Below, piece after piece: positions 17,338 to 26,047 of a stretch of 64,000 nt of DNA. Location of the stretch: the NCBI RefSeq assembly GCF_005930355.1, contig NZ_VDBO01000004.1, positions 165,923 through 229,922 on the forward strand, written 5' to 3'. The DNA is from Paenibacillus sinopodophylli (GTDB taxonomy: Bacteria > Bacillota > Bacilli > Paenibacillales > Paenibacillaceae). The notes below the pieces were generated by a model. The model made no database searches, was not told where the DNA came from, and saw only the letters and a program-made list of their open reading frames with translations. How positions within the stretch are numbered: position 1 is the stretch's first letter; each line of letters opens with the position of its first letter. The position numbers and the translations under genes were made by a program.

Positions 17338-18090
17338 TTATTCCGCGTAAATCATTTTTCTCGACATCCCGCCATCAACTGTCATATGCGTACCCGTCAC
17401 AAAGTTATTCCGAGGATCGGTTAGAAACATACAGGCGCGCACGATATCCTCCGGCTTGCCTACTCGCTGTGCCGGATGCTGCTTATGATCGACTTCGCGA
17501 AGCTTGCTGTAGTCACCCGTTTCAATCCACCCCGGACAGACCGCATTGACTGTAATGCCGTCTGGTCCTAGCGACATCGCCATCGCATGCGTAAGCGACA
17601 ATATGCCGCCTTTGGAAGCGGCATATGCTTCCGAACCTGGCTCCGACATCATCGCACGAGTAGAGGATAGGTTAACGATCGCTCCACCTCCGCTGACACG
17701 CATCAGCTTTGCAGCTTCCCGAGAACAGATGAACGTTCCGCGCAGATTCGTGTTCACGACACTGTCCCACTCTTCAATCTCCAGCTCATAAGGCGACTTC
17801 CATAAGCCAAAACCCGCATTGTTAACCAGAATGTCGAGCTTCATTAAAAGTGTCTCAACATCCTTAATGAGCTGAACGATCTCCTTAGGGTTGCTTATAT
17901 CCGCTTTAATGGAGACGGAATGGTAACCGGCCTCCTCCAGCAGCAGAGCTGATCGCTCAAGTCCTTCCTCATCTCTATCCGACAAAATAACCAACGCGCC
18001 CTGCTCTGCATAAGCAAGTGCGAGCGCACGGCCTATACCTGCTCCAGCACCTGTTATTAGTACATGTTTATCCTCGTAGGTTAAGGTCAT
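17338..18090 (-). CDS. Short-chain dehydrogenase/reductase (SDR)
   Basis: NAD(P)-dependent oxidoreductase of 250 residues. Rossmann motif TGAGAGIGRA is near residue 13, NNAG near 90, catalytic Ser in NLSSTRA near 143 and the Y-x3-K pair in YAASKGG near 156. The Asp after strand 2 (LSDRDEEG) favours NAD over NADP. Substrate not readable. Lone gene. Upstream, ATTGGA and TCCAAT (18156-18175) form a 6-8-6 dyad that could bind a regulator, but no neighbouring regulator gene is obvious. Confidence 0.92.
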   Translation of the reverse strand: MTLTYEDKHVLITGAGAGIGRALALAYAEQGALVILSDRDEEGLERSALLLEEAGYHSVSIKADISNPKEIVQLIKDVETLLMKLDILVNNAGFGLWKSPYELEIEEWDSVVNTNLRGTFICSREAAKLMRVSGGGAIVNLSSTRAMMSEPGSEAYAASKGGILSLTHAMAMSLGPDGITVNAVCPGWIETGDYSKLREVDHKQHPAQRVGKPEDIVRACMFLTDPRNNFVTGTHMTVDGGMSRKMIYAE

Positions 18091-18308
18091 TGCATGGCCT
18101 CCTTCATTATGTCTTGCTTACGTAAGAGTCTAAAGCAAATGAAGCGAGAATGGAAATTGGACACCACTATCCAATGCTGCAACTGTCCGATCTGATGATG
18201 TTACAGAATCGTGTCGAATCGTCAGAATATTTCATCTAAATCGTGTCAATTGAGCAAATCGCTCTTGTCATCTGTTCCAGAAAGGCATATGATAAGAACA
18301 AGAAAAGG

Positions 18309-18326
18309 TTGTGAATTTTTTCACAT
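18309..18326 (+). promoter_or_regulatory. Rex-type operator 1 upstream of nox
   Basis: TTGTGAATTTTTTCACAT, matching the Rex consensus TTGTGAAWWWWTTCACAA except at the last positions. Rex senses NADH/NAD+ and represses fermentative and NADH-oxidising genes. Confidence 0.82.
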
Positions 18327-18337
18327 TATAAAGTGAG

Positions 18338-18355
18338 TTGTGAATTAATTCACGT
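18338..18355 (+). promoter_or_regulatory. Rex-type operator 2 upstream of nox
   Basis: TTGTGAATTAATTCACGT, 29 bases downstream of the first copy. Both are followed by TTATAAAG, so the whole unit looks tandemly duplicated and probably covers the promoter. Confidence 0.82.
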
Positions 18356-18415
18356 TATAAAGAAGAGATGCAGCGAAGCATCACTCTTTATACCTACAAA
18401 TAGGAGGCGTTTTAT

Positions 18416-19750
18416 ATGACAATGAACATTGCAGTAATTGGTTGCACACACGCAGGTACCGCGGCAATTACACAGATGGCGAAACTATATCCAGACGCTC
18501 GCATTACCGTTTACGAACGCAATGACAACATCTCGTTTCTCTCGTGCGGAATTGCCCTCCATGTAGGTGGTGTCGTCAAAGATGCTGAGAAGTTATTCTA
18601 TGCATCGCCCGATCAGCTAGCCGAGCTTGGCGTCACAACGCATATGCGCCATGACGTACTTGCAGTCGATACCGAGAAGAAAGAAATTCAGGTGCGCAAT
18701 CTCATCACGGGAGCTGAATTTACAGATACCTATGATAAGCTCGTCGTAACGACCGGCTCGTGGCCGATCATTCCGCAGATGGAAGGTATTGAACTCGAGA
18801 ATATTGTATTATGTAAAAACTACAACCATTCGCAGACGATTATTGAAAAAGCAAAAACCGCCAATCGGATCACTGTCATCGGGGCGGGTTATATCGGCAT
18901 CGAGCTAGTTGAAGCGTTCGAGCAGCTAGGCAAACAGGTTACTCTCATCGATAATATGGAGCGTATTTTGTACAAATACTTGGATCGTGAATTCACTGAT
19001 CTGACAGAGCAGGCATTAGGCGAAAAAGGAATAACGATAGCGACCGGCCAAACCGTCACCTCGTTCGAGGGTAACGAAGGCCGTGTTACGACGGTCGTTA
19101 CAGACGCTGGCCGATATGAAGCAGATTTAGTCGTACTATGCATCGGATTCCGTCCCAACACCGACCTGTTGAAGGGCCAAGTTGACATGCTGCCGAACGG
19201 AGCCATCATCGTGGACGATTACATGAGAACGAGCAAACCAGACGTTTTCGCTGCCGGCGACAGCTGTGCTGTCCACTATAATCCAACAGGTCAGAATGCT
19301 TATATTCCACTAGCTACCAACGCCGTACGCATGGGAACGCTTGTGGCGAGAAACCTCATGCAGCCAACGGTTAGATATCTCGGGACACAGGGCACATCGG
19401 GTATTAAAATATACGATTACAACATTGCTTCGACCGGCATAACGGAGACGGCTGCAATTGCTGCGGGAATGAATGTGAAAAATGTCACAATCATTGATAA
19501 CTACCGCCCCGAGTTTATGCCCACCTATGAGCAGGTTACGTTGAAGGTTGTATACGATGCCGATAGCGGCCGCATTGTAGGTGCACAAGTGCTGTCGAAG
19601 GTAGATCTCACACAATCGATTAATACACTGTCGGTTTGCATTCAGAATAATATGACGATGGACGAATTAAGCTTTGTTGATTTCTTCTTCCAGCCTCATT
19701 ATAACAAGCCGTGGAATCTTCTCAATCAAGCCGGACTGCAGGCTGTATAA
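18416..19750 (+). CDS. nox: NADH oxidase / CoA-disulfide reductase family flavoprotein
   Basis: FAD-dependent pyridine-nucleotide oxidoreductase of 444 residues. An N-terminal FAD motif (IGCTHAGTAA), the redox-active Cys in ISFLSCGIAL near residue 44, a central NADH-binding GAGYIGIELVEAFEQLG near 160, and a second FAD motif VFAAGDSCAV near 280 are all present. The single active Cys marks the water-forming NADH oxidase / CoA-disulfide reductase group. AGGAGG sits 9 bases before the ATG. Tandem Rex sites indicate induction when NADH builds up. Confidence 0.93.
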   Translation: MTMNIAVIGCTHAGTAAITQMAKLYPDARITVYERNDNISFLSCGIALHVGGVVKDAEKLFYASPDQLAELGVTTHMRHDVLAVDTEKKEIQVRNLITGAEFTDTYDKLVVTTGSWPIIPQMEGIELENIVLCKNYNHSQTIIEKAKTANRITVIGAGYIGIELVEAFEQLGKQVTLIDNMERILYKYLDREFTDLTEQALGEKGITIATGQTVTSFEGNEGRVTTVVTDAGRYEADLVVLCIGFRPNTDLLKGQVDMLPNGAIIVDDYMRTSKPDVFAAGDSCAVHYNPTGQNAYIPLATNAVRMGTLVARNLMQPTVRYLGTQGTSGIKIYDYNIASTGITETAAIAAGMNVKNVTIIDNYRPEFMPTYEQVTLKVVYDADSGRIVGAQVLSKVDLTQSINTLSVCIQNNMTMDELSFVDFFFQPHYNKPWNLLNQAGLQAV

Positions 19751-19789
19751 GGCTCGGTATTTAATATTTCACTTCAATAACGCGTAACG

Positions 19790-19821
19790 AACAAACCCAC
19801 CTGATCTCAGGTGGGTTTGTT
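19790..19821 (+). terminator. Intrinsic terminator after nox
   Basis: Perfect 13-base-pair stem with arms AACAAACCCACCT and AGGTGGGTTTGTT around GATCTC, followed by a short T/A stretch, 40 bases after the stop codon. Confidence 0.85.
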
Positions 19822-19945
19822 CAAATATAGGAAAGTATATTATTTCGCTAACTTTCTCTATCTTACTATCTTACTACGCGAAACGTTAGCTTAGCCAACT
19901 GAGGACGACTTAAGCCGTTTACGCTTGGCTCCTAGCCTTCATAGC

Positions 19946-20884
19946 TTATTTGGCCTCAACCGTGAATGGTACGATAAAGGTTTTGCCGCCACGTTGGAAT
20001 TGACCCCATATTTTATAAAGACCAGGCTCAGGAAAGCTTGTAGAAAACGCGGCTGTCGGACCGCTTCCATTATCATCTGTCGGATGAACATGCAAATAAC
20101 GGCTAAGGCTCTTATTTAGGATGACGACATGTCCGATCGCGCCCAAATACGGTTCTAGATCCGTTATCGGCTGCTGCGTGCTCGCATCGCTTAATTTGAA
20201 GGTTAGATCGACATCCTCGCCTGCTTGGAAGGTAGATGCTTCCAGCGATACAGTTATACCATCCAGCGTTTTGGTCAGCTGTTCGTCCTTCACTATCGGC
20301 TCTTGCGATTCATCGCTCCCTGCTACCTTCAGTCTGGATGTAACCGTCATTTGCGAAGATCCCGTGGGAATAAAGTCTGCAAACAGCTTATAGGTTCCGC
20401 TTTGAGCAAAGGCTGCAGCAACCTCGAATTTGCCTTTTCCCATATACTCAGGATGGATGTGCATGAACTCCGACATATCCTGACTGACTAATATAAGATG
20501 CATCAGCTTCTCATGGTTGACGTCGTACTTCTCTATGGGTTTACCCGCTTTGTCATACAGAAACAATTCAATCTTCGTTTCTTCCCCCGGCTTAGGCTGT
20601 TCAGGTGAATAACGCCATTCCAAACGTACGTCTGCTGCAGGAGCCTCCTCTACATCACCGTGATTGCTATGGTTTGCTGTCGCATCACGGTTTGCAGTGC
20701 CATTGTCCCCTGCAGCAGAATGTCCGCTGTGCTCATTTGCTCCGGAGGAATGCTCTGAATGCTCATCACCCTTTGCTGCGTTGCCGCAGCCCGTTGCGAG
20801 CAACGCCAGCATTATAATAACTGCAGCAGTCGTACGGCTGCGCTTGTTGATCTTCCCTGCCCATGACCTATTCAACCCATTCAT
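19946..20884 (-). CDS. His-rich copper-associated lipoprotein with two YtkA-like domains
   Basis: Exported lipoprotein of 312 residues (signal LALLATGC, cysteine at about residue 33). A histidine-rich linker (GDEHSEHSSGANEHSGHSA) follows, then two immunoglobulin-like YtkA/FixH-type domains, at about 90-190 and 205-310. Each carries an HxHP motif (FMHIHPEYMG and YLHVHPTDD), a good candidate metal site. It starts 6 bases after copA, so the two are co-expressed under a CsoR-type box. The likely role is to bind copper or chaperone it at the outer face of the membrane; this is inferred from context and residues. Confidence 0.82.
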   Translation of the reverse strand: MNGLNRSWAGKINKRSRTTAAVIIMLALLATGCGNAAKGDEHSEHSSGANEHSGHSAAGDNGTANRDATANHSNHGDVEEAPAADVRLEWRYSPEQPKPGEETKIELFLYDKAGKPIEKYDVNHEKLMHLILVSQDMSEFMHIHPEYMGKGKFEVAAAFAQSGTYKLFADFIPTGSSQMTVTSRLKVAGSDESQEPIVKDEQLTKTLDGITVSLEASTFQAGEDVDLTFKLSDASTQQPITDLEPYLGAIGHVVILNKSLSRYLHVHPTDDNGSGPTAAFSTSFPEPGLYKIWGQFQRGGKTFIVPFTVEAK

Positions 20885-20890
20885 CGCTAT

Positions 20891-23104
20891 TTACCTCATC
20901 CTCTGCAGCCTAAGCGCATTCAATACGACCGAAACCGAGCTTAAAGCCATTGCAGCCCCTGCAAGCCACGGTGCAAGAAAACCCGCAGCCGCAATCGGTA
21001 TTCCGATTACATTATACGCCAGCGCCCAGAATAAATTTTGTTTAATATTCATCATCGTAACACGGCTCATACGAATCGCATCAGCAATACTATTCAAATC
21101 GCCGCGCATCAGCGTAATATCCGCCGCTTCAATCGCCACATCGGTCCCGCCGCCAATTGCCATGCCGATATCAGCGACCGCCAATGCGGGAGCATCGTTC
21201 ATACCATCGCCAACCATAGCCACCTTGCGGCCCTCTGCCTGAAGCTCCTGTACCGCCTTCGCTTTCTGCTCCGGCAGCACCTCGGCAACTACACGTTCAA
21301 TGCCAACTTCCCGAGCAATTGCCTGCGCAGTACGCGCATTGTCGCCTGTAAGCATGATAACCTCAAGCCCCATCGCTTTCATACGGTCAACCGCATCGGC
21401 CGAGGTTTCCTTAACTGTATCCGCCACTGCGGTCAGTCCCGCATATTGACTATTCACAGCAATAAGCATGACCGTCTTTCCTTCTGATTCCAGCTTCAAC
21501 TGATCAGCTGCTGCCGCACTTATGTTTACGCCATGCTTCTCCATCAAGCGCCTCGTACCGATAAGCAGCTGCTGTTCTTCCACCACAGCTTCAATGCCAA
21601 AGCCTGGAACGGCTTCGAATCGCTGAACCGCCGGCAGCTTAATTAAGCGAGCCTTAATGCCTGCGACCAGCGCCTCTGCAACCGGATGCTCAGAGCTGCT
21701 CTCTGCTGCTCCAACCCAGCCAAGCAGCTGTTCTTCATTGAAGCCTGCTGCTAGCTTAATGTCTGTTAACTCCGGTTTGCCTTTCGTTACAGTGCCTGTC
21801 TTATCAAGAACAACGGTATCAATACGATGTGTATTTTCTAAATGCTCCCCGCCCTTGAATAAAACGCCAAGCTCAGCCGCTCTACCCGATCCAGCCATAA
21901 TGGATGTTGGCGTTGCAAGCCCCAACGCACATGGACAAGCGATTACAAGTACTGCGATTGCCTTCTCGAGCGCATGGCCGAGATCCCATGGTTCTATTAT
22001 CAAATACCACAGCGCAAATACAATAACTGCCAGCAGAGTTACAATCGGCACGAATATGCCAGATATCCGGTCAGCTACCCGTTGTATAGGAGCTTTCGAG
22101 CCTTGTGCATCCTCGACTATTTTAATAATTTGTGCAAGCGCCGTCTCCTTGCCAACCTTTGTCGCTTGCATCCACAATGCACCATTTTTGTTAATCGTTG
22201 CACCGATCAATAGATCGCCTTGGCGCTTCTCGACAGGCATGCTCTCTCCAGTCAGCATCGATTCATCAACCGCAGATATCCCTTCCTGCACGATACCGTC
22301 GACAGGAATTTTTTCGCCTGGCTTTACTAGCAGAATGTCTCCTGCTGCAACCTCCGCTGTCGGTATATAAAACTCAGTTCCCTCACGAATAACAAGCGCG
22401 GTAGGAGCCTGCAAGCCAAGCAGCGTCTTAATCGCTTCCGATGATCTGCCTTTCGCCAACGCCTCAAGCAGCTTGCCGAGCACAATCAGCGTAATCAATA
22501 CAGCGCTTGTCTCATAATAAAGCTCAACCTCGTGAACGCCATGCCCCGACGGGGTCAATGTTCGAATCGTCTCATACAGACTATAGAAGAAAGCCGCAGA
22601 CGTGCCAAGCGCAACAAGCACGTCCATATTCGCAGACTTGCTGCGAAGTGCCTTGTACGCTCCCACATAGAAAGGCCAACCGATAATAAACTGTACGGGA
22701 GCCGCCAATCCAAGCTGAAACCACGCATTCATAAACAGCATCGGCACAGGCAAGAAACTTGTCAAAGCGAAGTGAGCAGCCATCGCCCACAATAGCGGCA
22801 AAGACAAGATTACCGCCAAGCTAAGCCTAAGCTGCTGCTTTCTTATCTCTTGCTTCTTATAATCAGCTGCTGTTTCGCCTGAATCTTCCGTTTGCACAAT
22901 CGTCCCGAACCCTAGATCGATAATCTTCTGCTCCAGCTTAGTGTCATCCGTCAGCAGAGGGTCATAATGCACCGATGCCCGCTCCAGCGCTAGATTCACA
23001 TTCGCTTCGACACCATCCATCCGATTAAGAACCTTTTCGATTCGATTAGCACAGGCCGCGCAGGTCATGCCTGTTATTTGAATTGTCGTTTGTGTTTTGT
23101 TCAC
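20891..23104 (-). CDS. copA: Copper-exporting P1B-type ATPase CopA
   Basis: Membrane ATPase of 737 residues that pumps Cu(I) out of the cytoplasm. One N-terminal heavy-metal domain with GMTCAACANR (metal Cys pair near residues 14 and 17) is followed by eight helices, the CPC metal channel motif in CPCALGLATP near 390, phosphorylation site DKTGTVTKG near 437, HP motif SSEHPVAEAL, and hinge GDGMNDAPAL near 635. Many CopA proteins have two metal domains; this one has one. Preceded by its own CsoR-type box (23126-23142). Confidence 0.96.
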   Translation of the reverse strand: MNKTQTTIQITGMTCAACANRIEKVLNRMDGVEANVNLALERASVHYDPLLTDDTKLEQKIIDLGFGTIVQTEDSGETAADYKKQEIRKQQLRLSLAVILSLPLLWAMAAHFALTSFLPVPMLFMNAWFQLGLAAPVQFIIGWPFYVGAYKALRSKSANMDVLVALGTSAAFFYSLYETIRTLTPSGHGVHEVELYYETSAVLITLIVLGKLLEALAKGRSSEAIKTLLGLQAPTALVIREGTEFYIPTAEVAAGDILLVKPGEKIPVDGIVQEGISAVDESMLTGESMPVEKRQGDLLIGATINKNGALWMQATKVGKETALAQIIKIVEDAQGSKAPIQRVADRISGIFVPIVTLLAVIVFALWYLIIEPWDLGHALEKAIAVLVIACPCALGLATPTSIMAGSGRAAELGVLFKGGEHLENTHRIDTVVLDKTGTVTKGKPELTDIKLAAGFNEEQLLGWVGAAESSSEHPVAEALVAGIKARLIKLPAVQRFEAVPGFGIEAVVEEQQLLIGTRRLMEKHGVNISAAAADQLKLESEGKTVMLIAVNSQYAGLTAVADTVKETSADAVDRMKAMGLEVIMLTGDNARTAQAIAREVGIERVVAEVLPEQKAKAVQELQAEGRKVAMVGDGMNDAPALAVADIGMAIGGGTDVAIEAADITLMRGDLNSIADAIRMSRVTMMNIKQNLFWALAYNVIGIPIAAAGFLAPWLAGAAMALSSVSVVLNALRLQRMR

Positions 23105-23125
23105 ACTCTGTCACCTGCCACCAAC

Positions 23126-23142
23126 ATACCCTCATGGGGTAT
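23126..23142 (-). promoter_or_regulatory. CsoR-type box before copA
   Basis: ATACCCTCATGGGGTAT, a near-perfect dyad with the TACCC...GGGTA arms of CsoR operators, 22 bases before the copA start. It implies that copA has its own copper-induced promoter separate from csoR-copZ. Confidence 0.8.
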
Positions 23143-23152
23143 ATATTATTGT

Positions 23153-23180
23153 AAAAAAAGAGAGGCTTCACTCAGCCTCT
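23153..23180 (-). terminator. Terminator between copZ and copA
   Basis: Minus strand AGAGGCT...AGCCTCT hairpin with a six-base loop, followed by seven T. It closes the csoR-copZ transcript. Confidence 0.85.
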
Positions 23181-23205
23181 GCCCGCATCGTACTCAACTA
23201 CTACG

Positions 23206-23406
23206 TTAAACGACGTCGTAACCTTGATCCTCAATCGCCGCTTTAACCGCTTCGATCGTAACTTTGGCCTCGTCGAACTCAACGGAAACCTTCTTGCTTG
23301 CCAGATCTACTTTGCCTACCGCTCCTGCCTGACCTACTGCTTTCTCCACTGCGCTTACGCAATGTCCGCAAGTCATTCCCTCCACTTTCAATACTGCATT
23401 TGCCAT
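23206..23406 (-). CDS. copZ: Copper chaperone CopZ
   Basis: Cytosolic 66-residue heavy-metal-associated domain. The metal motif EGMTCGHCVSAVEKAVG has Cys at about 12 and 15, and AGAVGKVDLASKKVSVEFD follows as in CopZ proteins. It carries Cu(I) to CopA. It lies 17 bases after csoR in one transcript and is closed by its own terminator. Confidence 0.95.
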   Translation of the reverse strand: MANAVLKVEGMTCGHCVSAVEKAVGQAGAVGKVDLASKKVSVEFDEAKVTIEAVKAAIEDQGYDVV

Positions 23407-23423
23407 GATAGTATGCCCCTCTC

Positions 23424-23771
23424 TTACTTCATTAGTTTGTTTACTGTAACAAGCAGCTCATCGATCACTTCACTCTCGCCTGCTTGAATGCGTTCAACAA
23501 CACAGCTTTTCAAATGTCCTTCCAGCAGCAGCTTGCCTACACTGTTCAAAGCGGACTGTGCAGCAGCGATCTGATTAAGCACGTCGTCGCAATACGTATC
23601 CTTCTCGATCATTGCCTTAACCCCGCGAATTTGTCCTTCAATCCGATTCAGACGTTTCGTTAAATTGTCTTTCATCTGTGCCGAGTGATGGCTCTTGCGC
23701 GGTTCTGCCGGATCGTGGCATGCCATTCCGGCATGCTCATGGACCTCATTGCCTGCTATGCTTTCATTCAT
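23424..23771 (-). CDS. csoR: Copper-sensing repressor CsoR
   Basis: All-helical repressor of 115 residues. The Cu(I) ligands C-H-C are present: Cys in KDTYCDDVL near residue 61, and His and Cys in EGHLKSCVV near 86 and 90. LTKRLNRIEGQIRGVKAMIE is the DNA-contacting helix region. The first 35 residues form an extra His/Cys-rich tail (HEHAGMACHD, KSHH) that could bind metal. Two CsoR-type boxes lie just upstream, so it represses itself, copZ and probably the divergent membrane gene. Confidence 0.95.
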   Translation of the reverse strand: MNESIAGNEVHEHAGMACHDPAEPRKSHHSAQMKDNLTKRLNRIEGQIRGVKAMIEKDTYCDDVLNQIAAAQSALNSVGKLLLEGHLKSCVVERIQAGESEVIDELLVTVNKLMK

Positions 23772-23776
23772 TATCT

Positions 23777-23793
23777 ATACCTCCATGGGGTAT
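23777..23793 (-). promoter_or_regulatory. CsoR-type box overlapping the csoR ribosome site
   Basis: ATACCTCCATGGGGTAT; the minus-strand GGAGG of csoR lies within one arm. One arm is imperfect, so binding may be weaker than at the copy at 23814. Confidence 0.55.
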
Positions 23794-23813
23794 CTGCCTC
23801 TGATTACACAATA

Positions 23814-23834
23814 ACATACCCCATAGGGGTATGT
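23814..23834. promoter_or_regulatory. Perfect CsoR operator shared by csoR and the divergent membrane gene
   Basis: A 21-base perfect palindrome, arms ACATACCCC and GGGGTATGT with ATA in the centre, midway between csoR and the + strand membrane gene. This is the strongest of three CsoR-type boxes in the island. Confidence 0.88.
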
Positions 23835-23948
23835 AAATAACATTATTTTGTTTGTGTAATGATGTGCTGCCACTATGATTATAGGAGACAATATGCTACG
23901 ATCCTCATAAACGCTGTAAAAATTACCAAATCGGAGGAAGTACACCTT

Positions 23949-24893
23949 ATGGATTATTATGCACATGTCAAATGGTTCACAGACGTCATAGCTGAGAAAG
24001 AACCGATCGCCGCCGTTATCTCACCTTTTTTCATGACGCTGGCAATATTTGTGGCGGTCTTGCTTGCCGTATTAACTCAATTGCTGCCCAGGCTCTCCAA
24101 GTCAAAGCTCTCTACCCGTATCGACAGCGAGCTTGATAAGCTTAGAAAATACTCGATGCATATACTCAAATACGGAACGGCTGCAGCCCTTATTATCCAA
24201 GCAGCCTCTGGCACACGATTCGCGCTTGAATTCGATCTGACCAGCGGGTGGCAAACCATTCTCATGTGGGCTGCTATTGTTCTATTGCTTATTCCGCAGC
24301 ACTATGCAACCAAGCTCGGTGCACTTGCTCTGCTAGTCTTGTTCATTGATACCGGGATTGAAGCAGGATTATTCCATATGCTTGATTACGGCTTCTATCT
24401 AGCCATCATTGGCGTCCTTCTCCTGGAGAGAACGAAGGAGTCAAGATGGGCTTTCCCGCTGCTCTACTTAGGTACCGGACTATCGCTGTGCTGGGTAGCC
24501 GTTGAGAAATGGATCTACCCTTCTATGGCGGAGGACATCATTGTCAATCATCATGTGCCTACGTTTGGCTTCGAGCCCGCTGTATTCATCGTCATGGCCG
24601 GCTTTATCGAATTTGTCGTCGGTTATTTGCTAGTCGTCGGTATCCTGAACCGGCTGTTATCCGTCGTGCTGACCCTTATCTTCATCTCTACGACGATGCT
24701 GTTTGGAATGACGGAGCTTGTCGGACATTTCATGATCCATATCGTGCTGATTCTATTTATTATCGAAGGCGCCAGCTTCTATAAGCCGCCCGTCTCCATG
24801 CACCGCACAGTAATCGACCAAATGGTATTCGTATCGCTCAACTTTATTTTCGTATTGGCAACCTTTGTGCTCATTTATTATCGTTTCGCCTAG
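23949..24893 (+). CDS. Polytopic membrane protein, possible DoxX-like, next to copper genes
   Basis: Integral membrane protein of 314 residues with about nine hydrophobic helices (first near residues 22-45; a pair near 75-95 and 103-120; then a series to the C-terminus). No enzyme motif is obvious. Scattered histidines could bind metal: IPQHYATK, GLFHMLDYG, VNHHVPTFGFEP, VGHFMIHIV. The repeat-like helical arrangement with FIEFVVGYLLVVGI recalls DoxX-type proteins, but I do not recognise the family firmly. The ATG follows CGGAGGAAG by about 8 bases. It is divergent from csoR across a perfect CsoR operator, so copper induction and a copper role are inferred. Confidence 0.75.
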   Translation: MDYYAHVKWFTDVIAEKEPIAAVISPFFMTLAIFVAVLLAVLTQLLPRLSKSKLSTRIDSELDKLRKYSMHILKYGTAAALIIQAASGTRFALEFDLTSGWQTILMWAAIVLLLIPQHYATKLGALALLVLFIDTGIEAGLFHMLDYGFYLAIIGVLLLERTKESRWAFPLLYLGTGLSLCWVAVEKWIYPSMAEDIIVNHHVPTFGFEPAVFIVMAGFIEFVVGYLLVVGILNRLLSVVLTLIFISTTMLFGMTELVGHFMIHIVLILFIIEGASFYKPPVSMHRTVIDQMVFVSLNFIFVLATFVLIYYRFA

Positions 24894-25150
24894 GTAGTAG
24901 CATGAATCATACTACCAAGATCTCTTGAGCTGGCAGCAAAAAATGAAGGATTAGACTGATTATCTTTATTCCGCTCGGCTCTTCGAATGGTCATACCCTT
25001 AGACGCCATACGATAAGTTGAGATTGACCTTAGAAATTGAAACAGCGACAGCCAAGGACGAGAAATCTAGTCCTAGACTGTCGCTTTTTTATTGAAGAAA
25101 AGTTTCCGTTAATTCCATGTTAGATGGTTTCACCATACTTTTATATTTCC
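24894..25150. other. Intergenic stretch after the copper-linked membrane gene
   Basis: A small hairpin GGTAGTA/TACTACC (24893-24916) begins right at the stop codon but has no T run. The real terminator is about 130 bases further on. Nothing else recognised. Confidence 0.5.
25044..25090 (+). terminator. Intrinsic terminator
   Basis: Stem AGCGACAG/CTGTCGCT with inner AGGAC/GTCCT pairing, followed by TTTTTT. It closes the rightward membrane-protein transcript. Confidence 0.85.
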
Positions 25151-26047
25151 TTATCTGATTGAACCATGAGGAAGTACAGCATGGACACCTCGAACGCCAT
25201 TAACAATCTGTGTAATTCTTAAATCAACGACTAGACTTGCTAAAGCTAGAGCTTCTTTACGTTCAAATCCAAAAATTTCTTTCATAAGGGTTAACATGCC
25301 TTCTAGAGCGATTATGGTTGCTTCATTTAAATCTTCATGAAAGCCCATTGTTATCCATGCCGTAAGCGTTTTTGCTCGCGGCATAGTTGGAAAAATATCT
25401 TCTCGCACAGAGAATGATAGATCCACCAGTTCCATTGGACACTCTAACGCTGGACTTCCTACTTCACCATCACCTTGTATGGCATGACCATCACCGACTG
25501 AAAATAATCCCCCTGAAACAGAAACTGGAAGATATAAAGTGCTTCCTGCGATCAATTCTTTACAATCTATATTTCCGCCACAAGAGCGGGGAGGGAATGT
25601 TGAATGAATCCCTGGTTCATCAGGAGGCATCCCCATTACTCCCATAAAGGGACGTAATGCTACCTTGTGTCCTTTATCGCTTGTTCCTATCATTGATGTT
25701 GCGTTTAACTTCCAATTAAGATGAAATTCCTCACCATCTGCAATACCTAAGCTTTTATTTATAGGACTGGGAAACCCACCAGCACTATTCCATCCCCATG
25801 ATCCAGGATGAATTTCGTTAATTTTTATTTCAAGTACAGTACCAGGCTCAGCTCCACGAATAGCAATAGGTCCACATAGAGCATGACCACCATCGCGAGG
25901 ACGTTCCCTCGGTTCGAATCTTTTACGCACACCCGGAGCTGAAAATGGCTCCAGTCCCCATCCTGCGTCAAGAGTGCTGTATCGAACAGCATCCCCAGAA
26001 TCAATTGTTAATATAGGTTCAAATTCGCGTGAGAAAGAGCCGTGCAA
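25151..26047 (-). CDS. Acetamidase/formamidase family protein with unusual start
   Basis: Cytosolic amidase of the FmdA/AmdA family, which releases ammonia from formamide or acetamide; 298 residues from the TTG at 26047. Motifs: AGWGLEPFSAPGVRKRFEP, GGHALCGPIAI, PRSCGGNIDCKEL near 155 and the metal-site segment GDGHAIQGDGEV near 188. The frame stays open upstream for 13 codons (reading IKVHYSINPERST) to a stop at 26087-26089, right after GGAGGG. No ATG, GTG or TTG is placed properly for that ribosome site; an ATA (26084-26086) is. True start is therefore uncertain. More A/T-rich than its neighbours, as if acquired. Confidence 0.85.
   Translation of the reverse strand: MHGSFSREFEPILTIDSGDAVRYSTLDAGWGLEPFSAPGVRKRFEPRERPRDGGHALCGPIAIRGAEPGTVLEIKINEIHPGSWGWNSAGGFPSPINKSLGIADGEEFHLNWKLNATSMIGTSDKGHKVALRPFMGVMGMPPDEPGIHSTFPPRSCGGNIDCKELIAGSTLYLPVSVSGGLFSVGDGHAIQGDGEVGSPALECPMELVDLSFSVREDIFPTMPRAKTLTAWITMGFHEDLNEATIIALEGMLTLMKEIFGFERKEALALASLVVDLRITQIVNGVRGVHAVLPHGSIR

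Larger units (their letters stand above)
18091..18415. other. Intergenic region between divergent SDR and nox genes
   Basis: 325 bases. Contains the ATTGGA/TCCAAT dyad (18156-18175) and, nearer nox, two tandem Rex-like sites listed separately. No gene-like frame. Confidence 0.6.
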
